A stretch of DNA of 64,000 bases. Origin: an uncultured Paracoccaceae bacterium (GTDB taxonomy: Bacteria > Pseudomonadota > Alphaproteobacteria > Rhodobacterales > Rhodobacteraceae). A program made the translations under genes and the position numbers. Positions 1 to 9,668 of this stretch are shown here, one piece after another. The notes beneath the pieces were generated by a model. The model was not told the origin of the DNA and ran no database searches. It was given only the letters and a program-made list of their open reading frames with translations. Location of the stretch: the NCBI GenBank assembly GCA_947503775.1, contig CANNFE010000006.1:1-64000 (forward strand). Reading direction: 5' to 3'. The first letter of the stretch is position 1. Each line of letters opens with the position of its first letter.

Positions 1-1107
1 GATGTCACGCTGTCGCGTGATGGGCGAGATGCTGTCCTGACGTTCACGAACGGCGATGTGATCACCATTGATCACTACCTTCACAACGGTGTTAACATCA
101 TCGAGGAGATCGAGTTCGCGGACGGGACAGTCTGGGACCATGAGGATTTCCGCCAGCGGATGGTGTCGGACATGAAGGCAACCGGAGCTGTGGTCGGCAC
201 GAATTGGAACGAGACCTTTTATCATACCGGCGGAGATGGATCGTACTGGATCAGTGATACCCATTATGGCGGGATCAGCCTGGACCGCCTCGTCTTCACG
301 GATCTCTTGGCCGAGGATGTCACGCTGTCGCGTGATGGGCGAGATGCTGTCCTGACGTTCACGAACGGCGATGTGATCACCATTGATCACTACCTTCATA
401 GCGGTGTTCATATCATCGAGGAGATCGAGTTCGCGGACGGGACGGTCTGGGACCATGAGGCGTTTCGGAACCAGATGGTTTCTGACATGAAGTCGACCGG
501 AACGGTGGTCGGCACCGGTTGGAACGAGACCTACTATCATGCAGCCGGTGACGGATCGTACTCGATCAGCGATTGGAGTACGGCTCCAGACAGCATGGAT
601 AGGTTGGTATTTACCGATCTCTTGGCAGAGGATGTGACGCTGTCCCGCAATGGGCGCGATGCCGTCATGACCTTCACAAACGGCGATGTCGTTACGATCG
701 ACCATTACCTTCATAGCGGCGTGAATATCATTGAGGAGATCGAATTCGCGGACGGGACGGTTTGGGATCATGAGGCTTTCCGGAACCAGATGGTTTCGGA
801 CATGAAGGCGACTGGAATAGTGGTCGGTACTGGTTGGAACGAGACCTTCTACCATGCCGGGGGCGATGGATCGTATTGGATCAGCGATGAGAGTTATACC
901 GCGAACAGCTTGGACCGTCTCGTATTTACGGATTTGCTGACCGATGACGTCACGCTGTCCCGCAATGGGCGCGATGCCGTCATGACCTTCACAAACGGCG
1001 ATGTCGTTACGATCGACCATTACCTTCATAGAAGCGTGAATCTCATTGAGGAGATCGAGTTCGCGGATGGGACAATCTGGAGCCATGAGGACTTTCTACT
1101 TCGCCTC
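1..1107 (+). repeat. Tandem coding repeat, exact 315-bp period (units begin at 1, 316, 631, 946)
   Basis: GATGTCACGCTGTCGCGTGATGGGCGAGATGC recurs at 1 and 316 and, diverged, at 631 and 946. Confidence 0.9.
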
Positions 1108-1671
1108 GAGGACGATGAAGCTGTCGCAATGTCCGCTACGACGAGCCAACAGACACATGAATGGTCTGCTATGGCCGAAGACACGCGCATGTTCGATGGC
1201 AGTATGGATATCATCTCAAAAGATGAGGATCTTCCTGACCCGACCGGAAAATCAGTTGAGTATGGAAAGGTTCTGATCAATCGCGATCCATCGAGCGACA
1301 ATGATGCGGCGATCAATGAGAATTCTCGAGTCCTGGTCAGTCGCGAGCTCTCAGATTCTCTGATTGACCCTAGTCAGACTAAGTCTTTAGTGACGGCATC
1401 GACAGTATCCACGATCGCAGTATGCGACGGATTGAAAGCAAGCGAAGCAACTGGCGATAGTTTTGTATTCAGGAATGTCTCTGATTTGACGGGGTCGCAA
1501 GATACTCATCTTCTGGATCCTATCGAAGTAGAGACCGACCTCAGCGAGGTCATAGCTCTCCTTCTTAAAGGCCGGTCGCATACTATGCAGCCTAGAGAAG
1601 AATTCGACCGCACGGTACAATCAGACGAGAGCGGGATATCCCAACTCATCGATACCTTCGAGTTCTTGTGA
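1..1671 (+). CDS. C-terminal part of a large calcium-binding/RTX-related repeat protein (5' truncated by window edge)
   Basis: Frame open from base 1; tandem ~105-aa units with motif TFTNGDVxTIDHYLHxGVxIIEEIEFADGTVWDHE, resembling the haemolysin-type calcium-binding related domain. Confidence 0.8.
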   Translation, partial: DVTLSRDGRDAVLTFTNGDVITIDHYLHNGVNIIEEIEFADGTVWDHEDFRQRMVSDMKATGAVVGTNWNETFYHTGGDGSYWISDTHYGGISLDRLVFTDLLAEDVTLSRDGRDAVLTFTNGDVITIDHYLHSGVHIIEEIEFADGTVWDHEAFRNQMVSDMKSTGTVVGTGWNETYYHAAGDGSYSISDWSTAPDSMDRLVFTDLLAEDVTLSRNGRDAVMTFTNGDVVTIDHYLHSGVNIIEEIEFADGTVWDHEAFRNQMVSDMKATGIVVGTGWNETFYHAGGDGSYWISDESYTANSLDRLVFTDLLTDDVTLSRNGRDAVMTFTNGDVVTIDHYLHRSVNLIEEIEFADGTIWSHEDFLLRLEDDEAVAMSATTSQQTHEWSAMAEDTRMFDGSMDIISKDEDLPDPTGKSVEYGKVLINRDPSSDNDAAINENSRVLVSRELSDSLIDPSQTKSLVTASTVSTIAVCDGLKASEATGDSFVFRNVSDLTGSQDTHLLDPIEVETDLSEVIALLLKGRSHTMQPREEFDRTVQSDESGISQLIDTFEFL

Positions 1672-1709
1672 TTTGGCTCCAGAGCTGTGACGGCGGTCTG
1701 CGCTGACGA

Positions 1710-3350
1710 TTGGTAAGTCATTCGCAGATCCATGAGTTCGTGCGGTTCGCAACTGAGAAAGGACGAATAGTGGCACTGGCGCACTCGCGCAGCGGCAGGA
1801 AATCAAAAGCGCCTGAAACGGCTGCAGAGGAAATTTGGTCCCCCAAACGCTTAGCGCCTGCAGTCGCCCTCATCGGCGCTGCACTGACGACAGCCATACC
1901 GATTATGGCTCATGATCACCTCCCGCTCGTCGATTTGCCCAACCATATCGCGCGTCTGTATATCGCAGCGAGCGACCCAGATGGTCCTCTCGGAATTTAC
2001 TATGACTACGAGATCGCAATTGTACCCAACGCTGCGGCTGACCTCTTGTGGTACTTACTGGGCCATCCGGGTAGTGCCGCAAATTTTGCTCAAGCGCTCT
2101 TGGCGATCTATGCCGCCAATCTAATCACGGCCGCAATGGTGCTAGGTAGAGTCTTGCATGGTCGCTGGACGTCTTGGCCTGCTGCAGTAGGATTGGTCGT
2201 GTATAGCGCCCCATTCTTTTGGGGCTTCCAGAACTTTGTCTTCAGCTTGCCTTTTGTCCTCTACGGGCTTGCTTTGTGGATCGGAACAGAGCGTTGGGGA
2301 AACCTCCCGCGCATGGCAGCGATGATGATCCTAGCGACTGCGCTATTTCTTATGCATTTCTTCGGATTCGCAATTCTCGCCATCGCAGTCTTTGGTAGAG
2401 AAATACAGGTTCTTCTTTCTGACGGTATTCCCACGGCATCTCAGTTGGGTCGCCTGGCATTCCGAAGTGTGCCCTTTATCGTGCCGGTTGCGTGGCTGAC
2501 TTATGGCATCCTGACCGGCCCAGCTTCGCCGATGCCTCCGCTAACCCACTACGGGATTCCGGCAACCGCAGCTCTCGGTGCGATGTCGCCCGTCTATTCT
2601 CATGTCCTAAGTGCGCCTTTTCTTGATATAACGAGCGCGCTGGTCGCGGTAATCTTATTGGTGGCTCTGGTCGAACTGCTTAGGCGCGGCGGTCTTCTGC
2701 GGCTTGATAGGCGTATGGTCGGACCCGCGATCGCGCTAGGGATCGCCGCACTAGCAGCACCGTTTTCTCTGAATGGCGTAGCTTGGGTGCAGATCCGCGT
2801 ACCGGTCGTGCTGGTCTTGATACTAATCGCTGGCAGCAAATGGATTGTGCCGACCCGTATATCCATTCTGCTGGCTCTAATAGTGAGCGCGGTCATGCTC
2901 GGTCGGGGCATTGCTCTTGAGCGGCAGGCAGCGATCCATTCTGCTGAGATAGCTGATCTTCTAGACGTCGGCGCCGAGCTTCCACCCGGAGCGCGGGTGC
3001 TCCCAATCTTGGCGCCGGGCGGTCGCGCGGAGCAGCGCCTGTTTCACGTTCAGGCTCATCTTGTGGTCGCCTACGACGTTTTTGTGCCATCGCTCTTCCA
3101 AGGCGTTCATATGCTCTCTGTGCGCGAAGCTTGGGTCGACCATGCGCATTGGGCAGCTGAACCTCCCGAACTTGATGAGGTCCTAACGCCTAGTCCAAAC
3201 GAGAAAGCCGAGACGTTCGTCCAGAATTGGGAAACCAAGTATACCCACGCCACCCTATTCGGCCCGCTCCCCAATGGAATGCCAACCGATCCTCGGTTGA
3301 CTTCGCTCGCCAAACGCGGCCGGGTGACACTCTTCTCCGTGAAGCCCTAA
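1710..3350 (+). CDS. Polytopic integral membrane protein of unknown function
   Basis: 546-aa ORF with many hydrophobic segments; start uncertain (possible GTG near 1770). Confidence 0.65.
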   Translation: MVSHSQIHEFVRFATEKGRIVALAHSRSGRKSKAPETAAEEIWSPKRLAPAVALIGAALTTAIPIMAHDHLPLVDLPNHIARLYIAASDPDGPLGIYYDYEIAIVPNAAADLLWYLLGHPGSAANFAQALLAIYAANLITAAMVLGRVLHGRWTSWPAAVGLVVYSAPFFWGFQNFVFSLPFVLYGLALWIGTERWGNLPRMAAMMILATALFLMHFFGFAILAIAVFGREIQVLLSDGIPTASQLGRLAFRSVPFIVPVAWLTYGILTGPASPMPPLTHYGIPATAALGAMSPVYSHVLSAPFLDITSALVAVILLVALVELLRRGGLLRLDRRMVGPAIALGIAALAAPFSLNGVAWVQIRVPVVLVLILIAGSKWIVPTRISILLALIVSAVMLGRGIALERQAAIHSAEIADLLDVGAELPPGARVLPILAPGGRAEQRLFHVQAHLVVAYDVFVPSLFQGVHMLSVREAWVDHAHWAAEPPELDEVLTPSPNEKAETFVQNWETKYTHATLFGPLPNGMPTDPRLTSLAKRGRVTLFSVKP

Positions 3351-3412
3351 TTCTCTGGATTCCCCTTGTGGAAATCCTTTGAAAGCGTCCGATGCCAGGG
3401 CCACAATTACCT

Positions 3413-4370
3413 TGGTGTTCAGTCCCGGCATCTGGTGGATCGGATTTAGGATGAATCGATCTGGCTCTGAAGTCCAGATTTTGCATATGTATTCGTAAGG
3501 CGTGAGACCGTTGAGCGTCTTCAAACGGCGCGCGAAGTTGTATGCGTTTAAGAAGTCCGCGAGGTGGCTGCGTAGCTGATCGTGGCTGTCGTAGTGATAC
3601 CGCTTCACCGTCGCATCCTTGATCGTGCGGTTCATCCGCTCGACTTGACCGTTCGTCCACGGATGATTTGGCTTCGTCAGCCGGTGCTCGATCCCATTGG
3701 CTGTGCAGATCATGTCGAACCGCATTGGCCGAGAATAAGCAGTGTTCTGGTTTCGGGGCTGCTCTGCGAACTGGATGCTGTTGTCGGTGAGAATAGTGTG
3801 GATTTTGTAGGGCACAGCCTCAAGCAGGTGTTCAAGGAACTCCCAGGCTGTTTTGCGATTAGCCTTATGGACGAGCTGGGCCAAGGCGAACTTACTGGTT
3901 CGGTCAATTGCGACAAAGAGATGGAGCTTTCCCTCTTCGGTTCTGACCTCCGCGATATCAATGTGGAAATAGCTGATTGGATATCGTTTGAACTTCTGAC
4001 GATTTGGTTTGTCGCCGTCCATGTCGGGCAGTCGAGAAATACTATGCCTTTGAAGACAACGATGCAAAGAAGACCGCGTCAAATGTGGGATCGAAGGTTG
4101 CAGAGCATAGAGGCAGTCATCCAGCGGAAGCAACGTGTGTCGCCGGAACGCGACAACCATGGCCTCTTCTTCCTCGCTGAGAACAGTTGAGCGCGGAACT
4201 TTCGGCCCAGTCTTTTGATCTTCAACCGATTGACGCTTGCGCCACTTCGCCACCGTCTTGGGATTGACCCCAGCTCCCGGCTCAGCTCTGCGACCGAAGC
4301 TTGCGATCGCTGTATTGCTGCTCTGACGGCGTACGTGGTCGTGGCGCTGCCGTGACGAACTTGTCCCATA
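3413..4370 (-). pseudogene. IS481 family transposase, frameshifted near the N-terminus
   Basis: FHIDIAEVRTEEGKLHLFVAIDRTSKFA...NHPWTNGQVERMNRTIKDATVKRYHYDSHDQL; N-terminal MGQVRHGSATTTYAVRAAIQRSQASVAELSRELG lies in another frame, joined at ~4265. Confidence 0.8.
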
Positions 4371-4426
4371 ATGCTTCCTTCCATTCCAACGAAAAGATCA
4401 CACCATCAAACCTTGGGATCAAACAC
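3415..4426 (-). mobile_element. IS481-family-like insertion sequence
   Basis: DDE transposase ORF bracketed by imperfect terminal inverted repeats GTGTTCAGTCCCGGCAT (left) and GTGTTTGATCCCAAGGT (revcomp of right); flanks CTTG/CTAG. Confidence 0.7.
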
Positions 4427-4519
4427 CTAGTGCCGCACCAAATCGAGAAGTAACTATTGCATTGAACCGATGAGGACGAGTTTCCGCAGCGCGGTACCGG
4501 TGGTTACACCACGGCGTCG

Positions 4520-5217
4520 AAAAGTTGGGTGGCGAATTCGATCTCGCCACTAAAGGCGGGGTTCCTTGTGATGGGCATGACCGCGTGTGATGGTTCGTAT
4601 GGTTTCGATGCCGCTGATGATGGCTGTCGCCGTTCGCGAGGATCTGAGGCTCTGCCGATTTCCGGGTATCCGTTTCATCGCCATGTGGTCGCTTTTGATC
4701 AGGTTGTTCCGCTGCCTTCGATCAATATGCCGATGTTATCAAAGCGCGGGTCATATCGATCGTTGATCCTCTGAACGACGCATCGATAGGTATGGGCCCT
4801 GTCGGTGCAGATCGTGACTGGCCCATGCAGTCGCACACGCTCGCTCGCCTTGCGGAGGAAGGCGAGCGCAGCTTTTGCATCGCGTCGTGCGGTTAACCAG
4901 AAGTCGACCATCTGACCGGTTTCGTTGATCACGAGCCACAGATAGCACCACTTGCCGCCGACCTGTATGTTGGTATCCTCAATGTGCCAAACGAAACTGG
5001 CCCGACGCAGAGGTATCTTTCGGCTCGCTTGGTCAGTTCACGGCCGAATTTCTGCACTCAGCGATACGCGGTCGAGTGATCGGTCGTGACGCCACGCTCT
5101 GCCAGGAGATTGATGACATCTTGATAGGACAGGGGATAAAGCAGGTAACCACCGTACCGCGAGAAGGATGAAGTCCCGTAGGAAGCGGCTGTGCTTGAAC
5201 GACGATCTACGCGGCAT
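4520..5217 (-). pseudogene. IS6 family transposase remnant (several frameshifts and a nonsense codon)
   Basis: Fragments in different frames: LLYPLSYQDVINLLAERGVTTDHSTAYR*VQKFG, PLRRASFVWHIEDTNIQVGGKWCYLW, INETGQMVDFWLTARRDAKAALAFLRKASERVRLHGPVTICTD, NNLIKSDHMAMKRIPGNRQSLRS. Confidence 0.8.
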
Positions 5218-5565
5218 GCTCGACCAATTAGTGAAAATTCATCCTAGAGCTCTGTTTAAAGGAACAGCCCCTTCTCCGAAAATCTCAAAGGCGACTTGAA
5301 GAGCAAGTCCCACAACTCTTCCAGATTGGTTACGCTAAAATTACGCACATGTATTTTAAATAATTGTAAATCAAACGTAAAATGGTGCCTCTCGACCGCA
5401 CCATTTCTATCTTCACATCGTGATATCACGGACCGTTTTTCATGCGGTTTCGGTGATTTGATGGGGCGATGTCCCGGGATCTTTCGCGCCGAGACGTGTC
5501 AATCCGATCTCTGGGCCATTGCGGCGGAAGCGGATCGCGCGCAGCCCTGATGATGCCTGAACGTC

Positions 5566-6453
5566 TTACAGGATCCGTCCGGTCCAGACTGTTTTCCGGC
5601 CTGGTTCTTCTTGCGGGTCATCGATGTCCCCGCAGGCGTCGTAGGTTGCCATGGCTTTGCCGTCGACTGCGATGGCGACAGATCCCGTATCCGTCTGGAT
5701 CTCGAAGATGTGCCGATCCTTGGTCGCGGATCGTTCTGTCACGCGCCGGATCGGGCCATGCCCGGACATGCGGGCGGTAACTTCTGCGGCTTGGGCCGGC
5801 GGGCTGAGATCGGCGGCGCCCCGGTAGGAGGGCAGAAAGGGCTCGTCCGCCGCCTCGGCATCGAGAAAGGCGCGGGCGGCATTGGGGGCGACGCGCCCAT
5901 ATTTGCGCCGCGACGGCAATGAAAGGACGGAGGCCGCGAGGCGGCAGCCACCGAGATGGGTCGCCTCCCAGATGTCGAAATCGGCAGCATGCTGGCCCGC
6001 TTCTGCGGCAAGCGCCTTGTAGGTCGCGAAGCCGAATTTGGCGCAGCAGCGATCATGCTTGCCATGGGTGCAGCACAGCAGGACCCGGGCGGGCATCGGG
6101 CGCGGATTGAACGGAGCGAGGTCGGATTTGGAGAGGATGGCCTCGAGAAGGTCTGGCAGGGTGTCGATGGCGACATCACAGGCGAGCTCTTCGGGGGTCA
6201 GCATGACGCGCGCGTGGGTGTCAGGTTCGCCCTTGCGGTCGATCAGATTGACGCGGCGCCCGGCTGCGACGTTTGCCTCGATGGCGTCTAGGAGTGCGGG
6301 CGGCATCCCGTCTGCAAGACGCAGGGAATATCGCCACCGCGCCTTGGGCCAGCGGATCAGGACGTTTGCAGGCTGATGGACGCCCGTGCCGGGCAGCGGC
6401 TCGCCTACTTCGGCAGACAGAACAGAGCAGAACTGGAGCGGCGGGCGTGTCAT
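5566..6453 (-). CDS. Sucrase/ferredoxin-like (thioredoxin-like 2Fe-2S) family protein
   Basis: LLCCTHGKHDRCCAKFGFATYKAL signature; last gene of Fe ABC operon; start set at MTRPPLQFCSVL. Confidence 0.75.
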   Translation of the reverse strand: MTRPPLQFCSVLSAEVGEPLPGTGVHQPANVLIRWPKARWRYSLRLADGMPPALLDAIEANVAAGRRVNLIDRKGEPDTHARVMLTPEELACDVAIDTLPDLLEAILSKSDLAPFNPRPMPARVLLCCTHGKHDRCCAKFGFATYKALAAEAGQHAADFDIWEATHLGGCRLAASVLSLPSRRKYGRVAPNAARAFLDAEAADEPFLPSYRGAADLSPPAQAAEVTARMSGHGPIRRVTERSATKDRHIFEIQTDTGSVAIAVDGKAMATYDACGDIDDPQEEPGRKTVWTGRIL

Positions 6454-6684
6454 CTGGCGACGAGGGCTCGGTTCGGCGAGAACGCGGCGATGCTCTCGAG
6501 ACTCGCCATTATGGGTCGCCACGCCGGTTTGAGTCTCTTGGTCCGGCCGGTTCGGACCATCCGCTTGAGCGGGGATGCCGTGAGCGCTGGCGCAGCCGAG
6601 GCTGCAAAGGCGATCGGGATCATGCAAGGCCCTGGCCTTTCGGGAGGGCTGCCTATGGATGTTCGGGTTGGAGAAGCCATTCGC

Positions 6685-7635
6685 CTAGTCCGGCATCGGT
6701 TCGAACGGTTGCCCGCCGATGGAGGTCAGAATGGCATAGGCCACCATGCCGAGCGCGTCGTAGGACGAGGCGCTGTTCTCGGCCCGGCTGAGCATGATCA
6801 TCTGTCCCGTGCGGCAGGCATGGAGCAGGTCGCAATAGCCGGGCATCACGGCTTCGAGCTCTGCGGCCAGATCTGACGGCGTCTGGCCTGCGCTGGAGCG
6901 ATAGGTCGTGAAAAGAAAGTCGGCATCAAAGGCCTGAATGGTTTCGCCGCTGACCTCTCGCTCTTCGCCGGGGGCCATCGCCTCAATGATCTCGGGCTGC
7001 CGAAATCCGGCATCGGTCAGGACTTTCCCGATATGTCCGTAGGGAGCATAGGTGAAGAGACCGCCATTCAGGGGCTGCACGGTCGAGACCGTGATCGCCT
7101 CGGTGTCGATCACGCTGCGGATCAGGTTGATCTGTGCGTCATAGCGGCGTTTGAGGGCGGTCAGCCGGTCGTTTGTTCCGGTCATGTCGGCGAGAAGATC
7201 ATAGATCTCCCAATCGGTGCGCTGGGCGTCGTCCACAACGAAGGTCGGGGCGATCGTGCGCAGGTGTGCGGCGTCGACGCCCTGCCACTCTGTCGTCAGG
7301 ATGAGGTGGGGCGCCATGGCCGCGATACGCTCGATATCGGCAGGATTATTGCCCATCCATTCCATGTCGGAATTGTCGAAGTCGGTGGCTGTGACCTGAG
7401 CGCTTGACCGGATGAACGCGTCTGCCGGGGTCTCGCCGCGCCCGTGACTGCCGACGGGCGGCGCGCCAAGCTCTATCAGCGGGATCGTCAGGATGAGATC
7501 ATGCAAGGCGACGATGCGCTGCGGTTTGAGCGGGATCGCAACGTCTGCTCCGGTATCGTCGGTCAGGGTGCGCGTCTCTTGTGCGGCGGCGGGCAGGGCG
7601 AGCGCGAGAAGGGCTGCGGCGAGGATGTGTTTCAT
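6685..7635 (-). CDS. Fe-siderophore/cobalamin-type ABC transporter substrate-binding protein
   Basis: Signal peptide MKHILAAALLALALPAAAQ, PQRIVALHD..., operon context with FecCD permeases. Confidence 0.85.
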   Translation of the reverse strand: MKHILAAALLALALPAAAQETRTLTDDTGADVAIPLKPQRIVALHDLILTIPLIELGAPPVGSHGRGETPADAFIRSSAQVTATDFDNSDMEWMGNNPADIERIAAMAPHLILTTEWQGVDAAHLRTIAPTFVVDDAQRTDWEIYDLLADMTGTNDRLTALKRRYDAQINLIRSVIDTEAITVSTVQPLNGGLFTYAPYGHIGKVLTDAGFRQPEIIEAMAPGEEREVSGETIQAFDADFLFTTYRSSAGQTPSDLAAELEAVMPGYCDLLHACRTGQMIMLSRAENSASSYDALGMVAYAILTSIGGQPFEPMPD

Positions 7636-7646
7636 GGGGTTCCCGG

Positions 7647-8597
7647 TCAGTCGAAGTCCCGGCCAGCGGTGACGGCCGTGAGAAAGTCGATGGAGCGATG
7701 CAGCGATGCGAAGGTGTAGCCGACGAGAACGTCGCGCTCGTACCAGTAGTGGTTGCCTGTCGAAACGCCGCGCAACTGGCGCCAGACAGGAGCGATCTCG
7801 TCCCATTGCGCGGTCAGCATGGGGATGGTCTGCCCGAAGCGGGGCGCGCGGGAGGAGAGCAGGACGTCGCCGTCGAATTCTTCCAGCCACTCGACGCTGA
7901 CGCCGTTCATACCGTCGGTCGCCTCGGCCTGGATAGTCGGCCTGCCAAAGCCGATATCCGAGATGACCTGATCGATGGCGCCCCAGTTGGGATAGTACCA
8001 CAGACCATCCTCCCAGATGTCGAGGCGCGAGACGGTGATCGCGCCGGGATCGCCGATGACGCGGCGGGCCTCCTCGATGCGAGCCTCGTAGCGGAGAAGC
8101 TCCTCCTCATAGGTATCCGCTTTACCGGAGACGTCCGCGAGCCAGGCAAGATGGTCGAGGAACGGCATCCGGGGCGGTAGGACGACCGTCGGCGCGATGG
8201 CTTCAAGCTGGTCCAGGATCGGCTCGTTCCAGAGCTGGGCAATGATGAGATCGGGTGCGGCGACGGCGAGCGCCTCGACATCCACGGGATCGCGGTTCGA
8301 GAACCATTCGACGCCCGATGCCTTGACATAGGCCGCGCCGAAGATGTCGGCGGCGCCGCGCACATAGCGCTCGCCGCCCTCCATCTCGTTCATGACCGTG
8401 AGCGCGATGGGAGCGCCGATATCGAGAAGCGGCGTGGTGATCGCATCGCCCCTGAGCGATGCGATGCGCTGCGGATCGCCCGGGATGCAGGCGGTGCCGA
8501 GATGATGCTCGAAGGCGCGGGTGCCCGGCTCGCAGTCCTGCGCATCCGCGGGGATAGCGAGGGCCGCAAGGGTGGCAGCGAAGATGAGCAAACGCAT
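7647..8597 (-). CDS. Fe-siderophore-type ABC transporter substrate-binding protein (paralogue)
   Basis: Signal peptide MRLLIFAATLAALAIPADAQ; PQRIASLRGDAITTPLLDIGAPI; adjacent to homologous SBP. Confidence 0.85.
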   Translation of the reverse strand: MRLLIFAATLAALAIPADAQDCEPGTRAFEHHLGTACIPGDPQRIASLRGDAITTPLLDIGAPIALTVMNEMEGGERYVRGAADIFGAAYVKASGVEWFSNRDPVDVEALAVAAPDLIIAQLWNEPILDQLEAIAPTVVLPPRMPFLDHLAWLADVSGKADTYEEELLRYEARIEEARRVIGDPGAITVSRLDIWEDGLWYYPNWGAIDQVISDIGFGRPTIQAEATDGMNGVSVEWLEEFDGDVLLSSRAPRFGQTIPMLTAQWDEIAPVWRQLRGVSTGNHYWYERDVLVGYTFASLHRSIDFLTAVTAGRDFD

Positions 8598-8618
8598 GGG
8601 GGATGTCCTTTCGGGGCG

Positions 8619-9668
8619 TCAAAGCTGGCTGCGGGCCTGGGACCGCAGGATGAGGAGCACGAAGATCGGCACGCCGATGATGGCCGTTACGAGGCCGGCG
8701 GGGATCTGCACTGGCGCAAAGAGGGCGCGCCCCAGAAGATCCGCGACCGACACGAGCAGCGCGCCGGTCATGCCGGTCATCGCAAGATGCAGGCCCGGGC
8801 CGGACCGGGCGAGGCGGCGCGCGATATGAGGCGCGACGAGACCGACGAAGCCCAGGGGGCCCACGGCAGCGACCGCGGTGGCGGCCAGCGCGACCGAGAG
8901 GGTGATCAGCGCGATCCGGTCCCGGCGCACGGCGACGCCCAGACCGGTGGCCAGATCGGGGCCCATGCGCATGGCTCCCATCGGCCGCGCGGCCCAGAGA
9001 AGCACGGGCAGGACGATCGCGGTCGAGAGGCCGAGCGCGCGCAGCTCGCCCCAGCCTGCCGCATGGACCGATCCGGCGAGCCAGCCCAGCGCTGCCAGCG
9101 CGCGGTCGATATCGCCATAGGTCAGCAGCGCCGAAGTCGCTGCCGTCAGAAAGGCGGCGATGCCGATGCCCGTCAGGATGAAGCGCATCGTCGCGCCGCC
9201 TGACCGCGCCATGGCGATCCATTGGATCAGGGCCGCCACGGCCAGCGCGCCGCCGAAGGCCAGCACCGGGTGCCAGGCGACGTCCAAAGCGGGAAAGGCG
9301 ATCATGGCGGCGACGACGGCGAGGCCCGCGCCTTGACTGACGCCCACCAGCGAGGGATCGGCCAGGGCATTGCGGGTGACGGTTTGCAGGACGGCGCCCG
9401 ACAGACCAAGGAGCGCGCCGGCAAGGGCCGAGACGACGGCACGGGGCAGCCTGAAGTCCCAAATGACGGTCGTGGCCATATCCTCAGGCGGATCGCCGAT
9501 CAGCGTGCGCATCACCTCGGCTGCCGTGAGGGGATAGGTGCCCGTCATCAGCGCGAGGATCAGGACCGCGAAGGCCGCTGCGACAAGGCCGCCCAGAACG
9601 GTCAGCGCCCGCAGGGGCAGGGCGAAGGTGGCGCGTCCGTCGAGCTTTTGCCAGATCGCGTCGCTCAT
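8619..9668 (-). CDS. FecCD family iron-siderophore ABC permease
   Basis: 349-aa polytopic protein; GALLGLSGAVLQTVTRNALADPSLVGVSQGAG signature. Confidence 0.9.
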   Translation of the reverse strand: MSDAIWQKLDGRATFALPLRALTVLGGLVAAAFAVLILALMTGTYPLTAAEVMRTLIGDPPEDMATTVIWDFRLPRAVVSALAGALLGLSGAVLQTVTRNALADPSLVGVSQGAGLAVVAAMIAFPALDVAWHPVLAFGGALAVAALIQWIAMARSGGATMRFILTGIGIAAFLTAATSALLTYGDIDRALAALGWLAGSVHAAGWGELRALGLSTAIVLPVLLWAARPMGAMRMGPDLATGLGVAVRRDRIALITLSVALAATAVAAVGPLGFVGLVAPHIARRLARSGPGLHLAMTGMTGALLVSVADLLGRALFAPVQIPAGLVTAIIGVPIFVLLILRSQARSQL

